Source: Synechococcus sp. HJ21-Hayes (GTDB lineage: Bacteria; Cyanobacteriota; Cyanobacteriia; PCC-6307; Cyanobiaceae). Taken from it: a DNA stretch of 64,000 nucleotides. The position numbers were made by a program, and so were the translations under genes. This document shows positions 41,401 to 48,902 of the stretch, piece by piece (the first letter of the stretch is position 1; each line of letters opens with the position of its first letter). Under the pieces are notes generated by a model. The model had not been told where the DNA came from. It was given only the letters and a program-made list of their open reading frames with translations, and did no database searches. The DNA lies in contig NZ_JAGQBW010000006.1 in NCBI RefSeq assembly GCF_024345835.1, positions 1 to 64,000 of the forward strand, in the 5' to 3' direction.

Positions 41401-42029
41401 ACCTCTCTCCTGCTCCTGGCCTGCAGATCGTCAACCTGGTCGACATGGGTCTGCATGAGCGCCGCCACCCAGCCGCCAGCTTCCGGGCCATTCACTTCGA
41501 GCCAGATCCGAACGCCTCTGAGCAACAGCAACAGGCCAGGTGGCGGGAGTGGCTACGCCAGAGCAACCTCTTCCAGTTCTTGCCCCACCTGCTGATCTCC
41601 ACCCCGGGCTGGGGCGGCAGCGAGCAAACCGTTGCGGTGGACCCGCCCCAGGTGTGGGTGAGTGCCAGCCTCAGATCCCCTGAGGCGACTGCGCCTTCTG
41701 ACCATGAGGCTGCCGGTGCCGAGCAGCAACGCGCCTGGAAGGAGCTCTTTCGAACTCCCCCTCAACAAGCACTGCCCTTGATGGAGGCCCTGGCTGCTCT
41801 CTGGCAAGGCTCCGACCTGCCGGTACCTGAACAAGCCTTTGAGCTGGAAGGCACCCGAGGAGAGGTGGTCGCCCAGGCAGAGCTGGCCTGGCCCGTCCAG
41901 CAATTGGCGGTGGTGATCGATACCGCCGATGGTGAGGCGTTCTCGGCCGCAGGCTGGCGCTGCTGGTCGTTAGAGGATCCTCCAGGCACCACAGCCACCG
42001 CCCTGCGAGAGGTGCTCACCTCCCCCTGA
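35493..42029 (+). CDS. giant DEAD/DEAH helicase with DUF1998 and nuclease-like C-terminus (DruE- or DrmA/DrmB-like)
   Basis: A 2178-residue protein. SF2 helicase motifs: ATGTGSGKT (95-103), DEFH (233-236) and, after a long insertion with several zinc-type Cys pairs (HCRDCGA, CPSCQ, CPYC, CEHCGD), motif VI IGRAGRRDG near 1082. The DUF1998 region shows DSVPGGTGYV near 1630 and CSCSDGCYRC near 1663. A Vsr/DUF559-like segment follows near 1788-1843 (SRADFLLTP, YTDGWEYH). This matches the large helicases of Druantia (DruE), or a fusion of DISARM DrmA and DrmB. TTG start; only moderate confidence in the exact start. Confidence 0.8.
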   Translation: MLPSVVASELEQVAADAIRTAFHPTTPGFRGLIDRFLAEREQLLKGPYVSVALPFHQGTGRNWFPQITLPFPPYRHQEKAFERLLPGSPRNTLVATGTGSGKTECFLLPLLEHCRQQQAQDQRGIKAILIYPMNALATDQARRIADLIHSIPSLAGLRAGLYIGASDDAPTAAMTATSVITDKEALHKAPPDILLTNYKQLDYLLIQPHVQSLWEHNGRLSDGSSVLRYLVVDEFHSFDGAQGTDLACLTRRLRDRLQCPGDELVCVGTSATLGGPDSREAMRSYAGQIFASSFEAASLIEEERLSPEEFFTGHTAYGAEGLRLLPLPGLEALDQLDPEHAASADSYLAAQAALWLADSLPPAPEGNIHDDTWRLALGSQLGTLPAVHNLVRQAASTCSIEELLERFSRQLGLGDQYPRHYRVLLLESLLALIAHARRTTTKLDGSPVVVPWLNLRVQLWLRELKRMVASVEATPQLRHSDDLAGSDSSIHLPVVHCRDCGATAWTSTALNSTSNTLDRANNLRNFYKAFFSGAPELRYLFPQGHADAEGCSHQLCSSCLSFHPVKDLADATPTGAMPVCPSCQNRELVPVDIPDCSTVDDNNHPRVSRDCPYCNAQQSLLLIGSSAANLTSTWSASLFASAFNGDKKLLAFSDSVQDAAHRAGYIAARAYRTSFRTALTTTLQQAGTPLPLDQLQERLISAWQQRFPNPVDFAATFIPHDLEWLREWDALQQQLTPSLEANGTLMRFVCDRLRWEVAAEFGYRSRLGSSVEQAGALAAAVDPVAVNKLLPGLLTRLQNEVEPLRGLRLGQLQQLVVGMLQHLRQRGALALSELVGRDGKVSRYLESGGEDTYPFNQIPHTPKFGRTASRPIFLTSFRGKGRFEQLVRDSGRPTWAQHWLERTLIPATALDAEQQKEALNAVVDALCQAGLLEQFSGGRGERIWAIPPAAITVSHEAHPVRCEHCGDMHSVPTEQLSLWDGLPCQVRHCPGSYRPDPRGGLPLYRRLYQRGEVHRIVAREHTGLLERGDRERLETQFIRGEYRSDPNLLSATSTLEMGINIGDLSTVLLASVPPEPANYLQRIGRAGRRDGNAMVGTLVTGTAHDLYFFSDPREMLQGQVNPPGCYLDAAAILRRQLLAYSLDRWVAGGLDPLALPRKLKPVLDGVGKALSGTIPQEFPYTWLGWVQAHQADLLERFCALFGEELQPASAADLRAFLLTPADGGGDGAFDAPFAQELLARLRDLVAERKRLGAEARKLRERYNKLCERPDDGLTPEEREAKDSIRREQFAYNQLRKDLDGRPLLAMLTDEGFLPNYAFPEAGVTLKSVLWRKLPGRSDDSRRSEELPPLSYERPANVAIRELVPDGQFYAQGRRVKVDQVDPNLNQPERWRFCPSCSYAARETDDDFGRKECPRCGNSGYADHGQVKEMARLRQVQATTEDARSRFGDDSEERNPLFFHRELLIVPDHSRREISLAIADEEFPFGAEYLASTTFREINFGEQAVVGASHAIAGKALKVKGFELCRSCGKVQRGPAKASNHTWGCKYRDKPDDAQLRQLLFMYREFNSEALRFLLPGASFWDEAGQPSFVGAMHLGLRQRFGGKVDHLQSALGEEPQPGSQQRKTFLYLFDSVPGGTGYVRQLIEAGGADLRAVFEQSLQTLQACSCSDGCYRCIFMYRQRFDRERTSKRRAIEQLQTILNRWEELQPSERSLSEVVINTRAESELELRFIEKLREGKCKPPGVTVTLRDDFIKGDKGYLLTFNSGSSVVSWKVELQVPIGEAEGVGAFSRADFLLTPTAGGKPIAIYTDGWEYHRSRLAKDAEQRMALQRSGRYLVWALSWDDVVEAPPTAQAPLDPNGLAVGVIPAFANKPETFIERWWPQPLLDSLTSAPPLMPRQAQLASSLQLLMAYLANPSEPLWQGMAQQFCLAQASPLAVESPELSASAVALQLVPHVQEWQRTEPSRRVGQHLSPAPGLQIVNLVDMGLHERRHPAASFRAIHFEPDPNASEQQQQARWREWLRQSNLFQFLPHLLISTPGWGGSEQTVAVDPPQVWVSASLRSPEATAPSDHEAAGAEQQRAWKELFRTPPQQALPLMEALAALWQGSDLPVPEQAFELEGTRGEVVAQAELAWPVQQLAVVIDTADGEAFSAAGWRCWSLEDPPGTTATALREVLTSP

Positions 42030-42100
42030 TCGACAGCCCAATCCACGCAGTCCTAGCCAAAGCCACTCCCAGTCATCGCCTTCAACGCCGCGCACCTGTC

Positions 42101-44335
42101 ATGAGCGAGTCCCGCCTCACCGTCGCCCTCTCCAACGACTTCTTCAAGGCGTTTGGCCGGCTGCCGGAGAAGGCCCGCGGCAAGGTGGCCACCTTCATCT
42201 CCAAGTTCCGCGACAACCCCCGCAGCCCAGGACTGAACTACGAGCGCATCGAAGGCGGCAAAGACCCCTTCATCCGCTCCATCCGCGTGGATCAGGACAT
42301 TCGCTGCATCGTGCGCGCCCCCGATGAGGGCGACACCTATGTCTTGCTCTGGATCGACAAACACGACGACGCCTACCAGTGGGCCCGTCGCCGCACCTGC
42401 CATGTGAACCGGGTCTCGGGTGCGCTGCAGGTGGTGGATGTGGAAGCGGCCGAAATGGCTGTGGGTGATGCGATTGCCGCGGCTGTCAGCGAAGCTCTGG
42501 CGAATCAAACGCCAACAGCCACACCAGAAGAAACGCCAGCGCTAACCCCGCAGGCATCTGTCCAGAGCGGGTCACTCTTTGCCCACTGCAGCGACGAGCA
42601 GTTGATGTTGCTCGGCGTGCCTGAGGCTCTGCTGCCAGCTGTGCGGGCCGTCACCAGCGAGGAGGCGCTGAGTCGTCTGATCGAGTGGGTGCCTCAAGAC
42701 TGCGTCGATGGCCTGATCCTGCTGGCCGATGGCAAAGCAATCGATGAAGTGATCGAGGAGTTGGAGCGCAAGCGACCTGCCGCCATCGACCCCACGGATG
42801 TAGCAGCTGCTCTCGAAACACCGGAGAGCAAGGCCGAGTTCATGGTCATCACCGATGACGATGTGCTCGAGGCAATGCTCTCAGCACCGCTGGAGCGGTG
42901 GCGGGTATTCCTCCATCCCAGTCAGCGCCGTCTTGTCGAGCGCAACTGGAGCGGCGCGGTGCGCGTGCTGGGCGGGGCCGGCACCGGCAAGACCGTGGTG
43001 GCGATGCATCGGGCCCGCTGGCTCGCCAAGGAATTCATCAAAACGAGTACCCCTGGCCGCGTGTTGTTCACCACTTTCACCCGCAACCTGGCCACAGACA
43101 TCCGCGCCAACCTCACCAAGATCTGCAGCCCCGAGGAGCTGCAGCGCATCGAGGTGATGCACCTTGATGGTTGGGTGATGACGTACCTCAAGGCCCAGGG
43201 CCTTCAAGTGCGCGTGTTCAACGACGACGCCCGCGATAGCTGCTGGAGCATGGCCATGGATGTGGCCGACACCTCACTGGAGCTTGACGAGCGCTTCTAC
43301 CGCGAGGAGTGGAAAGACGTGGTGCTCGCCCAGGGCTGCCGCAGCCGCGACGAGTATCTGGTGGCCCGGCGGGTCGGTCGGGGCACCCGCCTCAACCGCC
43401 AGCAGCGGGCTCAGATCTGGCCGGTGTTTGACGCGGTCAGGGCCGAATTCCGCCAGCGGGGGCTGTGGGAACCAGAGGAAGCCAAACAGATTGCCGCTGA
43501 CCTGCTCAACCGCTCCGGCCCACCACCGCAATACACCTCCGTGGTGGTGGATGAGGCCCAGGATCTCGATCTGGCTTCTTTTTCGCTGCTTCGCGCCCTG
43601 GTTGGCGAACCGCGCACGAACGACCTGTTCATCGTTGGCGACCCCCACCAGCGCATCTACGGCAAGCCGGTGGTGCTCAGCCGCTGCGGCATCGATATCC
43701 GCGGCCGCGCCCGCAAGCTGCGCATCAACTACCGCACCACTGAAGAAACCCGGGCCTGGGCCACCGCCGTGCTCCAGGGCCTCGACTTCGACGATCTGGA
43801 TGGGGGCAGTGATCGCGCCAGCGATTACCGCTCCCTGCTTCATGGCGACCAACCCCTGGTGAAGGGTTTTGAGGACCCCGGAGAGGAGCAGCGTTTCCTG
43901 GTGAGCACCCTGCGTCAGCTGCGAGAAGAGCAGCAGTCGCTGGCGTCCACCTGCGTGGCGGCTCGTACCAACAGGGCCGTGGAGAAACTTGAAGCCCTTC
44001 TCAATGGCGAGGGGTTCGCCACTCGAGTGATCCAAGCAGAGGAATCCGACGACCCCAGCGATCCAGCACTACGGCTCGCGACCATGCACCGGGTCAAAGG
44101 GCTGGAATTCGATCAGGTCTTTCTGCCAGCACTGGATGCCTCCCAGATGCCCCTGAAGGTGGAGCTCAACAAACGGCCAGATTCCCTCTCCAGGGAACTC
44201 TTTGAGCAGCAAGAGCGCTCGCTGCTGCACGTAGCAGCCACCCGAGCAAAGAAGCGGGTGGTGGTGAGCTACAGCGGCAAGGCTTCCCCCTTCCTGAACC
44301 TCAAACGTCTGCAACCAGAGGGCTCCCAGTCATGA
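42101..44335 (+). CDS. UvrD-like SF1 helicase with N-terminal RelE-fold domain
   Basis: A 744-residue fusion. Residues 1-105 resemble RelE/YafQ toxins (LSNDFFKAFGRLPEKARGKV, then IRSIRVDQDIRCIVR and LLWIDKHDDAYQWA). A linker is followed by an SF1A helicase: Walker A GGAGTGKTV near 290, DEAQDLD near 481, GDPHQRIYG near 515, RINYRTT and a C-terminal HVAATRAKK. RelE-UvrD fusions occur in many defence neighbourhoods. It starts 71 bp after the giant helicase and its stop overlaps the McrB start (ATGA). Confidence 0.85.
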   Translation: MSESRLTVALSNDFFKAFGRLPEKARGKVATFISKFRDNPRSPGLNYERIEGGKDPFIRSIRVDQDIRCIVRAPDEGDTYVLLWIDKHDDAYQWARRRTCHVNRVSGALQVVDVEAAEMAVGDAIAAAVSEALANQTPTATPEETPALTPQASVQSGSLFAHCSDEQLMLLGVPEALLPAVRAVTSEEALSRLIEWVPQDCVDGLILLADGKAIDEVIEELERKRPAAIDPTDVAAALETPESKAEFMVITDDDVLEAMLSAPLERWRVFLHPSQRRLVERNWSGAVRVLGGAGTGKTVVAMHRARWLAKEFIKTSTPGRVLFTTFTRNLATDIRANLTKICSPEELQRIEVMHLDGWVMTYLKAQGLQVRVFNDDARDSCWSMAMDVADTSLELDERFYREEWKDVVLAQGCRSRDEYLVARRVGRGTRLNRQQRAQIWPVFDAVRAEFRQRGLWEPEEAKQIAADLLNRSGPPPQYTSVVVDEAQDLDLASFSLLRALVGEPRTNDLFIVGDPHQRIYGKPVVLSRCGIDIRGRARKLRINYRTTEETRAWATAVLQGLDFDDLDGGSDRASDYRSLLHGDQPLVKGFEDPGEEQRFLVSTLRQLREEQQSLASTCVAARTNRAVEKLEALLNGEGFATRVIQAEESDDPSDPALRLATMHRVKGLEFDQVFLPALDASQMPLKVELNKRPDSLSRELFEQQERSLLHVAATRAKKRVVVSYSGKASPFLNLKRLQPEGSQS

Positions 44336-46551
44336 CTGAAGCCAATTCATCTTCAAGCCCCTGCTGGTTCGTGGGCGCCATGGTCAACCGTGGCGACGAC
44401 CAAACCGATCGCTTCATTGAAGAAGGCATCTGGGAGCACGACTTCGACGACAACAGCAAAGTGCTCGCACAGGTGCGCTCGATGCAGACCGGCGAGCGCA
44501 TCGCCATCAAGGCGGCCTACACCAAAAAACACGGCCTGCCATTCGATACCTGGGGCAACACCGTCTCGGTGATGGCCATCAAGTCCATAGGCACGATCGA
44601 GGCGAACATGGGCGATGGCCGCCGTCTACGCGTGCAATGGCAGCGCGTCAGCCCTGCCCGCGAGTGGTACTTCTACACCTACCAACCCACGATCTGGAAA
44701 GTCACCCCCGGCGACTGGAAAACCGACGCCCTGATCGACTTCGCGTTCCAGGACAAGCCGCAGGACATCGACCGCTTCCGCAATGCCCCCTATTGGCGAG
44801 AGCGCTTCGGCACCGATCCCAGGGAGCACAAGCGCTTCCGATGGGCCCGCTTCTACCAGGCGATAGCCGACGGGCTGCTCAGCCACCGCAGCGATCGCAG
44901 CCAGCTGATCGCCTTCCTGCAGCAACTCCAGCCCAATGTGGAGGGTCTGGGCTTGCTCAGCGGTGATCAGTTCGCCGATGGCAGCAAGGGGTTCATCCAG
45001 GACATCGACCCTTTCACCCTGTTCGGTCTGTTCAATCGCGGCATCAAGGACAGCAACCGCCAGGCCATCGCCTCCGCCCTGGCCCAGTTCCTGGGCGTCG
45101 AGGAAGCCATGCCCGAGAGCTTCGAGGGCATCCCGGTCCTCAACAACCAGAAGTCGTGGTTCTTCCCCTACAGCAAGGATCGCGACCCCGCCCAGATCGA
45201 TGCCCTCTGGCAGGTGTTTCAGAGCGGTCTAGCCCTGGCTGAGGGAGACACCGAGCAGGCGATCGAAGCCTTCAGCAGCGACTTTGATGCAGCGATGGGC
45301 TACTACGGCGTGGCCTGGAACCTCACCTTCGGGCTCTATTGGTGCCGCCCCTGGAGCTTCCTCAGCCTCGATGAGCGTTCACGCGGCTACATCAGTGAGA
45401 AGCTGCGCCTCGCCATCGGCCGCAACGGCCCGAAAAACCGCTGCAGCGCCACCGACTACCTGCAGTTGATCGAGGCCCTTAAACAACGCTTCGAGGAACC
45501 CGACTTCAGTGTGCACTCCTTCCCTGAACTCTCCTTAGAAGCCTGGACCTACACCGGCAGTGCACCTGAACCCGACGACGACCCGTTAGTCCATGGCGAC
45601 GATGACGATCGGGATGACGACGACTCCGCAGTCGTAGAGCCAGTCACGCCGGTGACGCCATACGGCATCGACAACATCCTGGCCGACGGCTGCTTCTTAC
45701 CTCGCAGCGAGCTGGAGCGCATCCTGCGCCGCTTACGCGACAAGAAGAACCTGATCCTCCAGGGCCCACCCGGCACCGGCAAAACCTGGCTGGCCAGGCG
45801 CCTTGGCATGGCGCTGGTGGGCCAAGTGGTGCAGGAGCCGCAGCTGCGCTCCGTGCAGTTCCACCCCAACCTCTCCTATGAAGACTTCGTGCGCGGTTGG
45901 CGCCCCATCGGCAACGGCGGCCTGGTGCTGCATGAGGGCGTATTCATGCAGATGGTGAAGGCTGCGCTGGAGCACCCAAGCAAGACCCACGTGCTGGTGA
46001 TCGAGGAGATCAACCGCGGCAATCCCGCCCAGATTTTCGGGGAGCTGCTCACCCTGCTGGAGGCCGGCAAACGCACACCGCGCGATGCCATGCAACTGTG
46101 CTACCCCGACCCCGACGGCACCCACCGGCCGGTGTACGTGCCCGAAAACATGGTGGTGATCGGGACGATGAACATCGCCGATCGCTCCCTGGCCCTGGTG
46201 GACATGGCCTTCCGCCGGCGCTTCGCCTTCATCGACCTGGAGCCCTGCTTCGGCGAAACCTGGCGGGAGTGGGTGGTGACTCGGCTGCAGATGGATCTGG
46301 CCGCCGCGGCCAACATTGAACAGCGCCTTGGCCAACTCAACGCCGCCATCGTCGCCGACAGCCGCCTTGGCAAGGCCTTCCAGATCGGCCACAGCTATGT
46401 CACCCCGACCCAGAGCCTGGAGGGGCGCTCCAGTCGCGATTGGTTCGCCGAAGTGGTGGCCAGCGAACTCAAACCCCTGCTGCAGGAGTACTGGTTCGAC
46501 GCCCCGGAGGAGGCCGAACGCCAGGCCGCGGCTCTGCTGGAGGGTTGGTGA
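44332..46551 (+). CDS. McrB-like AAA+ GTPase with N-terminal EVE/PUA-like domain
   Basis: A 739-residue protein. The N-terminus (about residues 8-115: CWFVGAMVNRGDDQTDRF, VRSMQTGERIAIKAAY) resembles EVE/PUA-like modified-base readers. The C-terminal AAA+ domain has GPPGTGKTWLARRL near 478, VLVIEEINRGNP near 553 and the McrB signature GTMNIADRSLALVD near 609. McrB rings power the McrC nuclease on DNA carrying modified bases, and the reader domain should set specificity. It overlaps its neighbours by four bases at both ends. Confidence 0.9.
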   Translation: MTEANSSSSPCWFVGAMVNRGDDQTDRFIEEGIWEHDFDDNSKVLAQVRSMQTGERIAIKAAYTKKHGLPFDTWGNTVSVMAIKSIGTIEANMGDGRRLRVQWQRVSPAREWYFYTYQPTIWKVTPGDWKTDALIDFAFQDKPQDIDRFRNAPYWRERFGTDPREHKRFRWARFYQAIADGLLSHRSDRSQLIAFLQQLQPNVEGLGLLSGDQFADGSKGFIQDIDPFTLFGLFNRGIKDSNRQAIASALAQFLGVEEAMPESFEGIPVLNNQKSWFFPYSKDRDPAQIDALWQVFQSGLALAEGDTEQAIEAFSSDFDAAMGYYGVAWNLTFGLYWCRPWSFLSLDERSRGYISEKLRLAIGRNGPKNRCSATDYLQLIEALKQRFEEPDFSVHSFPELSLEAWTYTGSAPEPDDDPLVHGDDDDRDDDDSAVVEPVTPVTPYGIDNILADGCFLPRSELERILRRLRDKKNLILQGPPGTGKTWLARRLGMALVGQVVQEPQLRSVQFHPNLSYEDFVRGWRPIGNGGLVLHEGVFMQMVKAALEHPSKTHVLVIEEINRGNPAQIFGELLTLLEAGKRTPRDAMQLCYPDPDGTHRPVYVPENMVVIGTMNIADRSLALVDMAFRRRFAFIDLEPCFGETWREWVVTRLQMDLAAAANIEQRLGQLNAAIVADSRLGKAFQIGHSYVTPTQSLEGRSSRDWFAEVVASELKPLLQEYWFDAPEEAERQAAALLEGW

Positions 46552-47615
46552 GCATCCCAGTTCGCAACATCTGGTGGCTGATGCTCTACGCCTCAGACCT
46601 GGGCAAGGCCGCCAATCCCGCCAAGCTCGCCTCAGAAGACCTTCCCGACGAGATCCCCGATCTGGTGGCCGAGATACTGGCCAGGGCAGTCGAACAACGG
46701 CAGCGCCGCCAACTCTCCACCGCATTTCAACCAAGAGAAGCGGTGCTCACCCGTGTGAGGGGGCGCATCGATCACCTCACCACCAGCCGAAGACAACTGC
46801 TCGCCAAAGGACAGGTGGCCTGCCGCTTCGAAGAACTCTCGATAGACAGCCCACGCAACCGCTACGTGCGCGCCGCCCTCGACACCGTGGGCAGGTTGGT
46901 CCGCAAGCCTGAGCTGGCCCACCGCTGCCGCGGCCTCGCCCATGGCCTGCGCCTGCAGGGAGTGGTTGGAGAGCCGCCCACTCGCCAGAAGATCAGCAGC
47001 GAACGCTTCGGGCGTCATGACCAGGCCGACCAGCCCATGCTCGCCGCTGCTCGATTGGCGATGGATCTAGCCCTACCCGCCGAGGAGGCCGGCCCTAATG
47101 CCCTGATCGACCCCGAGCGCTGCGAGCATTGGCTGAGGCGGCTCTATGAGAAGGCGATCGGAGGCTTTTGCCGCCTCCATCTCGATGAAGCTCACTGGCT
47201 TGTGAACACTGGCAAACCACTCAGCTGGCCCATCGAAGACGCCACCGCCGGCATCGCCCAGGTGTTCCCCTCCATGCGCACCGACATCGTGATCGACCGA
47301 CGCGACCAGCCCCAGCGCCTGGTGATCGACACAAAGTTCACCAGCGTGCTCGGTCGAGGGTGGTATCGCGAGCACTCGCTCCGTGCCGGCTATGTCTACC
47401 AGTTGTATGCCTACCTGCGCTCCCAGGTAGGCCGTGGGGACCCCTGGGCCGATCAGGCCGCGGGGCTGCTGCTCCATCCGGCCATCAACGGCGACTTCGA
47501 TGAATCCGTAGCGATCCAGGGGCACCTGATGCGCTTTGCCACTGTTGACTTGACTGGCAGCCACCAGCAGATCAAAGAGGGGTTGTTGGACTTGATGCTC
47601 AGCCCAGCATCATGA
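46548..47615 (+). CDS. McrC-like PD-(D/E)XK nuclease
   Basis: A 355-residue protein. GTG 46548 overlaps the McrB stop and starts the conserved SIPVRNIWWLMLYASDLG. The N-terminal part is the McrB-interacting region (TRVRGRIDHLTTSR). The nuclease site is MRTDIVIDRRD near 242-252 with LVIDTKF near 259-265, a normal D...D-x-K arrangement. Together with McrB it should form a modification-dependent restriction complex. The stop overlaps the ATG of the following gene. Confidence 0.9.
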   Translation: MSIPVRNIWWLMLYASDLGKAANPAKLASEDLPDEIPDLVAEILARAVEQRQRRQLSTAFQPREAVLTRVRGRIDHLTTSRRQLLAKGQVACRFEELSIDSPRNRYVRAALDTVGRLVRKPELAHRCRGLAHGLRLQGVVGEPPTRQKISSERFGRHDQADQPMLAAARLAMDLALPAEEAGPNALIDPERCEHWLRRLYEKAIGGFCRLHLDEAHWLVNTGKPLSWPIEDATAGIAQVFPSMRTDIVIDRRDQPQRLVIDTKFTSVLGRGWYREHSLRAGYVYQLYAYLRSQVGRGDPWADQAAGLLLHPAINGDFDESVAIQGHLMRFATVDLTGSHQQIKEGLLDLMLSPAS

Positions 47616-48214
47616 CTGGCAAACAAGCAACCGGTTCCGATGCGGTCGCGTCTCAGGCGGCCCGCACCATCGCCTTGCAAATGCTGGAGGAGCGCGGCCG
47701 CGGGGCTGTGCTGGTGGGCGTAGCCCGCGTGGATGCAGCACTGGAGCATCTGCTCCAGGCCGTGATGAATCCAGCAACCGCCAAAGGCGATGGGCTGTTT
47801 CTGCCTGAGCGGCCGCTGGGCTCCATTGGCGCCAAGGTGGCGCTCGCCAGCCGGCTCGGCCTGATCGATGGTCCGGTGGAGCGAGCCCTGAACGTGCTGC
47901 GCAAGCTGCGCAATGCCTTAGCTCACTCCGCTGAATCGGCCTCGCTGGGCGATGCCGCCCACAGCTCTCGCCTTGCGGAGGTGTACGAAGACGCCCGCAC
48001 CAATCCGCTCTGGACGCCACTGGAAATGGTCTTGGCCGCTCAGCCGCCTTCGGCCAATGGGGTGCTGGAGCCTGCCCTGCGGGATTACATCCTGTTGATC
48101 ACGATCCTGGTGGCCTTCTTAGAAGCCACAGCCCAGCAGCTTCGGCCGATGCAACCGCCGGTGGTGATGGGTTTCTCGGGCGTCAGCCGGAACAACGGCG
48201 CCATCCAGGAGTAG
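47612..48214 (+). CDS. MltR-like protein with HEPN-type R-N-x-x-x-H motif
   Basis: A 200-residue helical protein. The first half (GAVLVGVARVDAALEHLL, LGSIGAKVALASRLGLID, VLRKLRNALAHS) resembles the MltR/DUF4145-like helical fold. R100-N-A-L-A-H105 matches the RX4-6H signature of HEPN ribonucleases. It overlaps the McrC stop by four bases (ATGA) and ends the operon. It may be an extra RNase effector or an immunity component of the McrBC-like complex; the sequence does not decide. Confidence 0.6.
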   Translation: MTGKQATGSDAVASQAARTIALQMLEERGRGAVLVGVARVDAALEHLLQAVMNPATAKGDGLFLPERPLGSIGAKVALASRLGLIDGPVERALNVLRKLRNALAHSAESASLGDAAHSSRLAEVYEDARTNPLWTPLEMVLAAQPPSANGVLEPALRDYILLITILVAFLEATAQQLRPMQPPVVMGFSGVSRNNGAIQE

Positions 48215-48262
48215 CTCGCAGATCGGAGCCCCTAAAGCTTGCCGCGCAGGCCTGTTCATGGT

Positions 48263-48367
48263 GCGGGGCGGCGTCAAGGATCGGAGCCATGCCCGCGGTT
48301 GGTTGACGTTGGTGCCGCATGACGCGGCACGTCAGGCGAATGGCGCGGGTCCTTGACCCCGCCCCGC
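48263..48367. promoter_or_regulatory. nested inverted-repeat leader, copy 1
   Basis: An outer stem of 18 bp with one mismatch (48263-48280 with 48350-48367) encloses a perfect GTGCCGC-ATGAC-GCGGCAC hairpin (48312-48330). It ends 30 bp before the ATG at 48398. Related structures precede the genes at 48903 and 59128. It may be an RNA leader, operator or late promoter element. Confidence 0.5.
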
Positions 48368-48397
48368 CTGGAGGTGGGGTCCTGCGCTGGGTCCGCC

Positions 48398-48625
48398 ATG
48401 GCCACGCTTTGCCTTCCCGCTCACACCCCTGTTCACCTGCATGCCGCCCGCCGGCTGCACTTCTCAGCCAGCAGCGATGGCTTGCTGCTCTGGCTTTCAG
48501 AAGAGTGCTGGTGCCGCGGGCTGATCCGGCTGGCAGCTCTGCTGGATGATCTGCTCACCGAGCGTCAGGCGGGGCAGCCTGAGGCCCCTGCTGATCCCGA
48601 GCTGGAGGCGCTGTTGCCCTTCTGA
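48398..48625 (+). CDS. small hypothetical protein
   Basis: A 75-residue protein (ATGGCCACG start). A Leu/Trp-rich central part (LLLWLSEECWCRGLIRLAALL) is followed by an acidic, Pro-rich tail. No family recognised. It has its own structured leader and its own terminator, so it is probably transcribed alone. It lies between the defence operon and the sigma factor gene. Confidence 0.5.
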   Translation: MATLCLPAHTPVHLHAARRLHFSASSDGLLLWLSEECWCRGLIRLAALLDDLLTERQAGQPEAPADPELEALLPF

Positions 48626-48631
48626 GGGCTA

Positions 48632-48650
48632 GGGGCTGCGGCCCCCTTTT
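48632..48650 (+). terminator. GGGGC-TGCG-GCCCC-CTTTT hairpin
   Basis: A short GC stem (48632-48636/48641-48645) followed by CTTTT directly after the small gene ending at 48625. The arrangement fits a rho-independent terminator. Confidence 0.6.
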
Positions 48651-48789
48651 GTTGACGCCAGGCCGGTGGGGCGTCCATGCCGAGCCCGCTTGTGATGGGG
48701 CAGCTGCGCCGTCGCCGGCTCCTGCTGCGTTGGGGGAATGGTCCGCCAGTGAGCCGGCGCACACCCACCGCATCCCGTTGGCCAGTCCT

Positions 48790-48859
48790 CACGCCATGGC
48801 AAGGATCAGGCCTGGCGCCCCTTGAGGCCCTGCCTCGGCGGTGCGTCCTTGCCGCGGCG
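48790..48859. promoter_or_regulatory. nested inverted-repeat leader, copy 2
   Basis: The left arm CGCCATGGCAAGGA (48792-48805) pairs at 12 of 14 positions with TCCTTGCCGCGGCG (48846-48859). The left arm is nearly identical to that of copy 3 (CACGCCTTGGCAAGGG). It ends 43 bp before the sigma factor start. Confidence 0.45.
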
Positions 48860-48902
48860 ATCCGGCCGGCCGTTGGGGGTGGGGTTCTGTGCCGTCCCGC
48901 CG

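Noticed and set aside
25757-42029. Calling the island a complete class 1 DISARM system
   Set aside because: No separate DrmB and no DrmC gene is present near the core, and the large helicase could equally be DruE-like.
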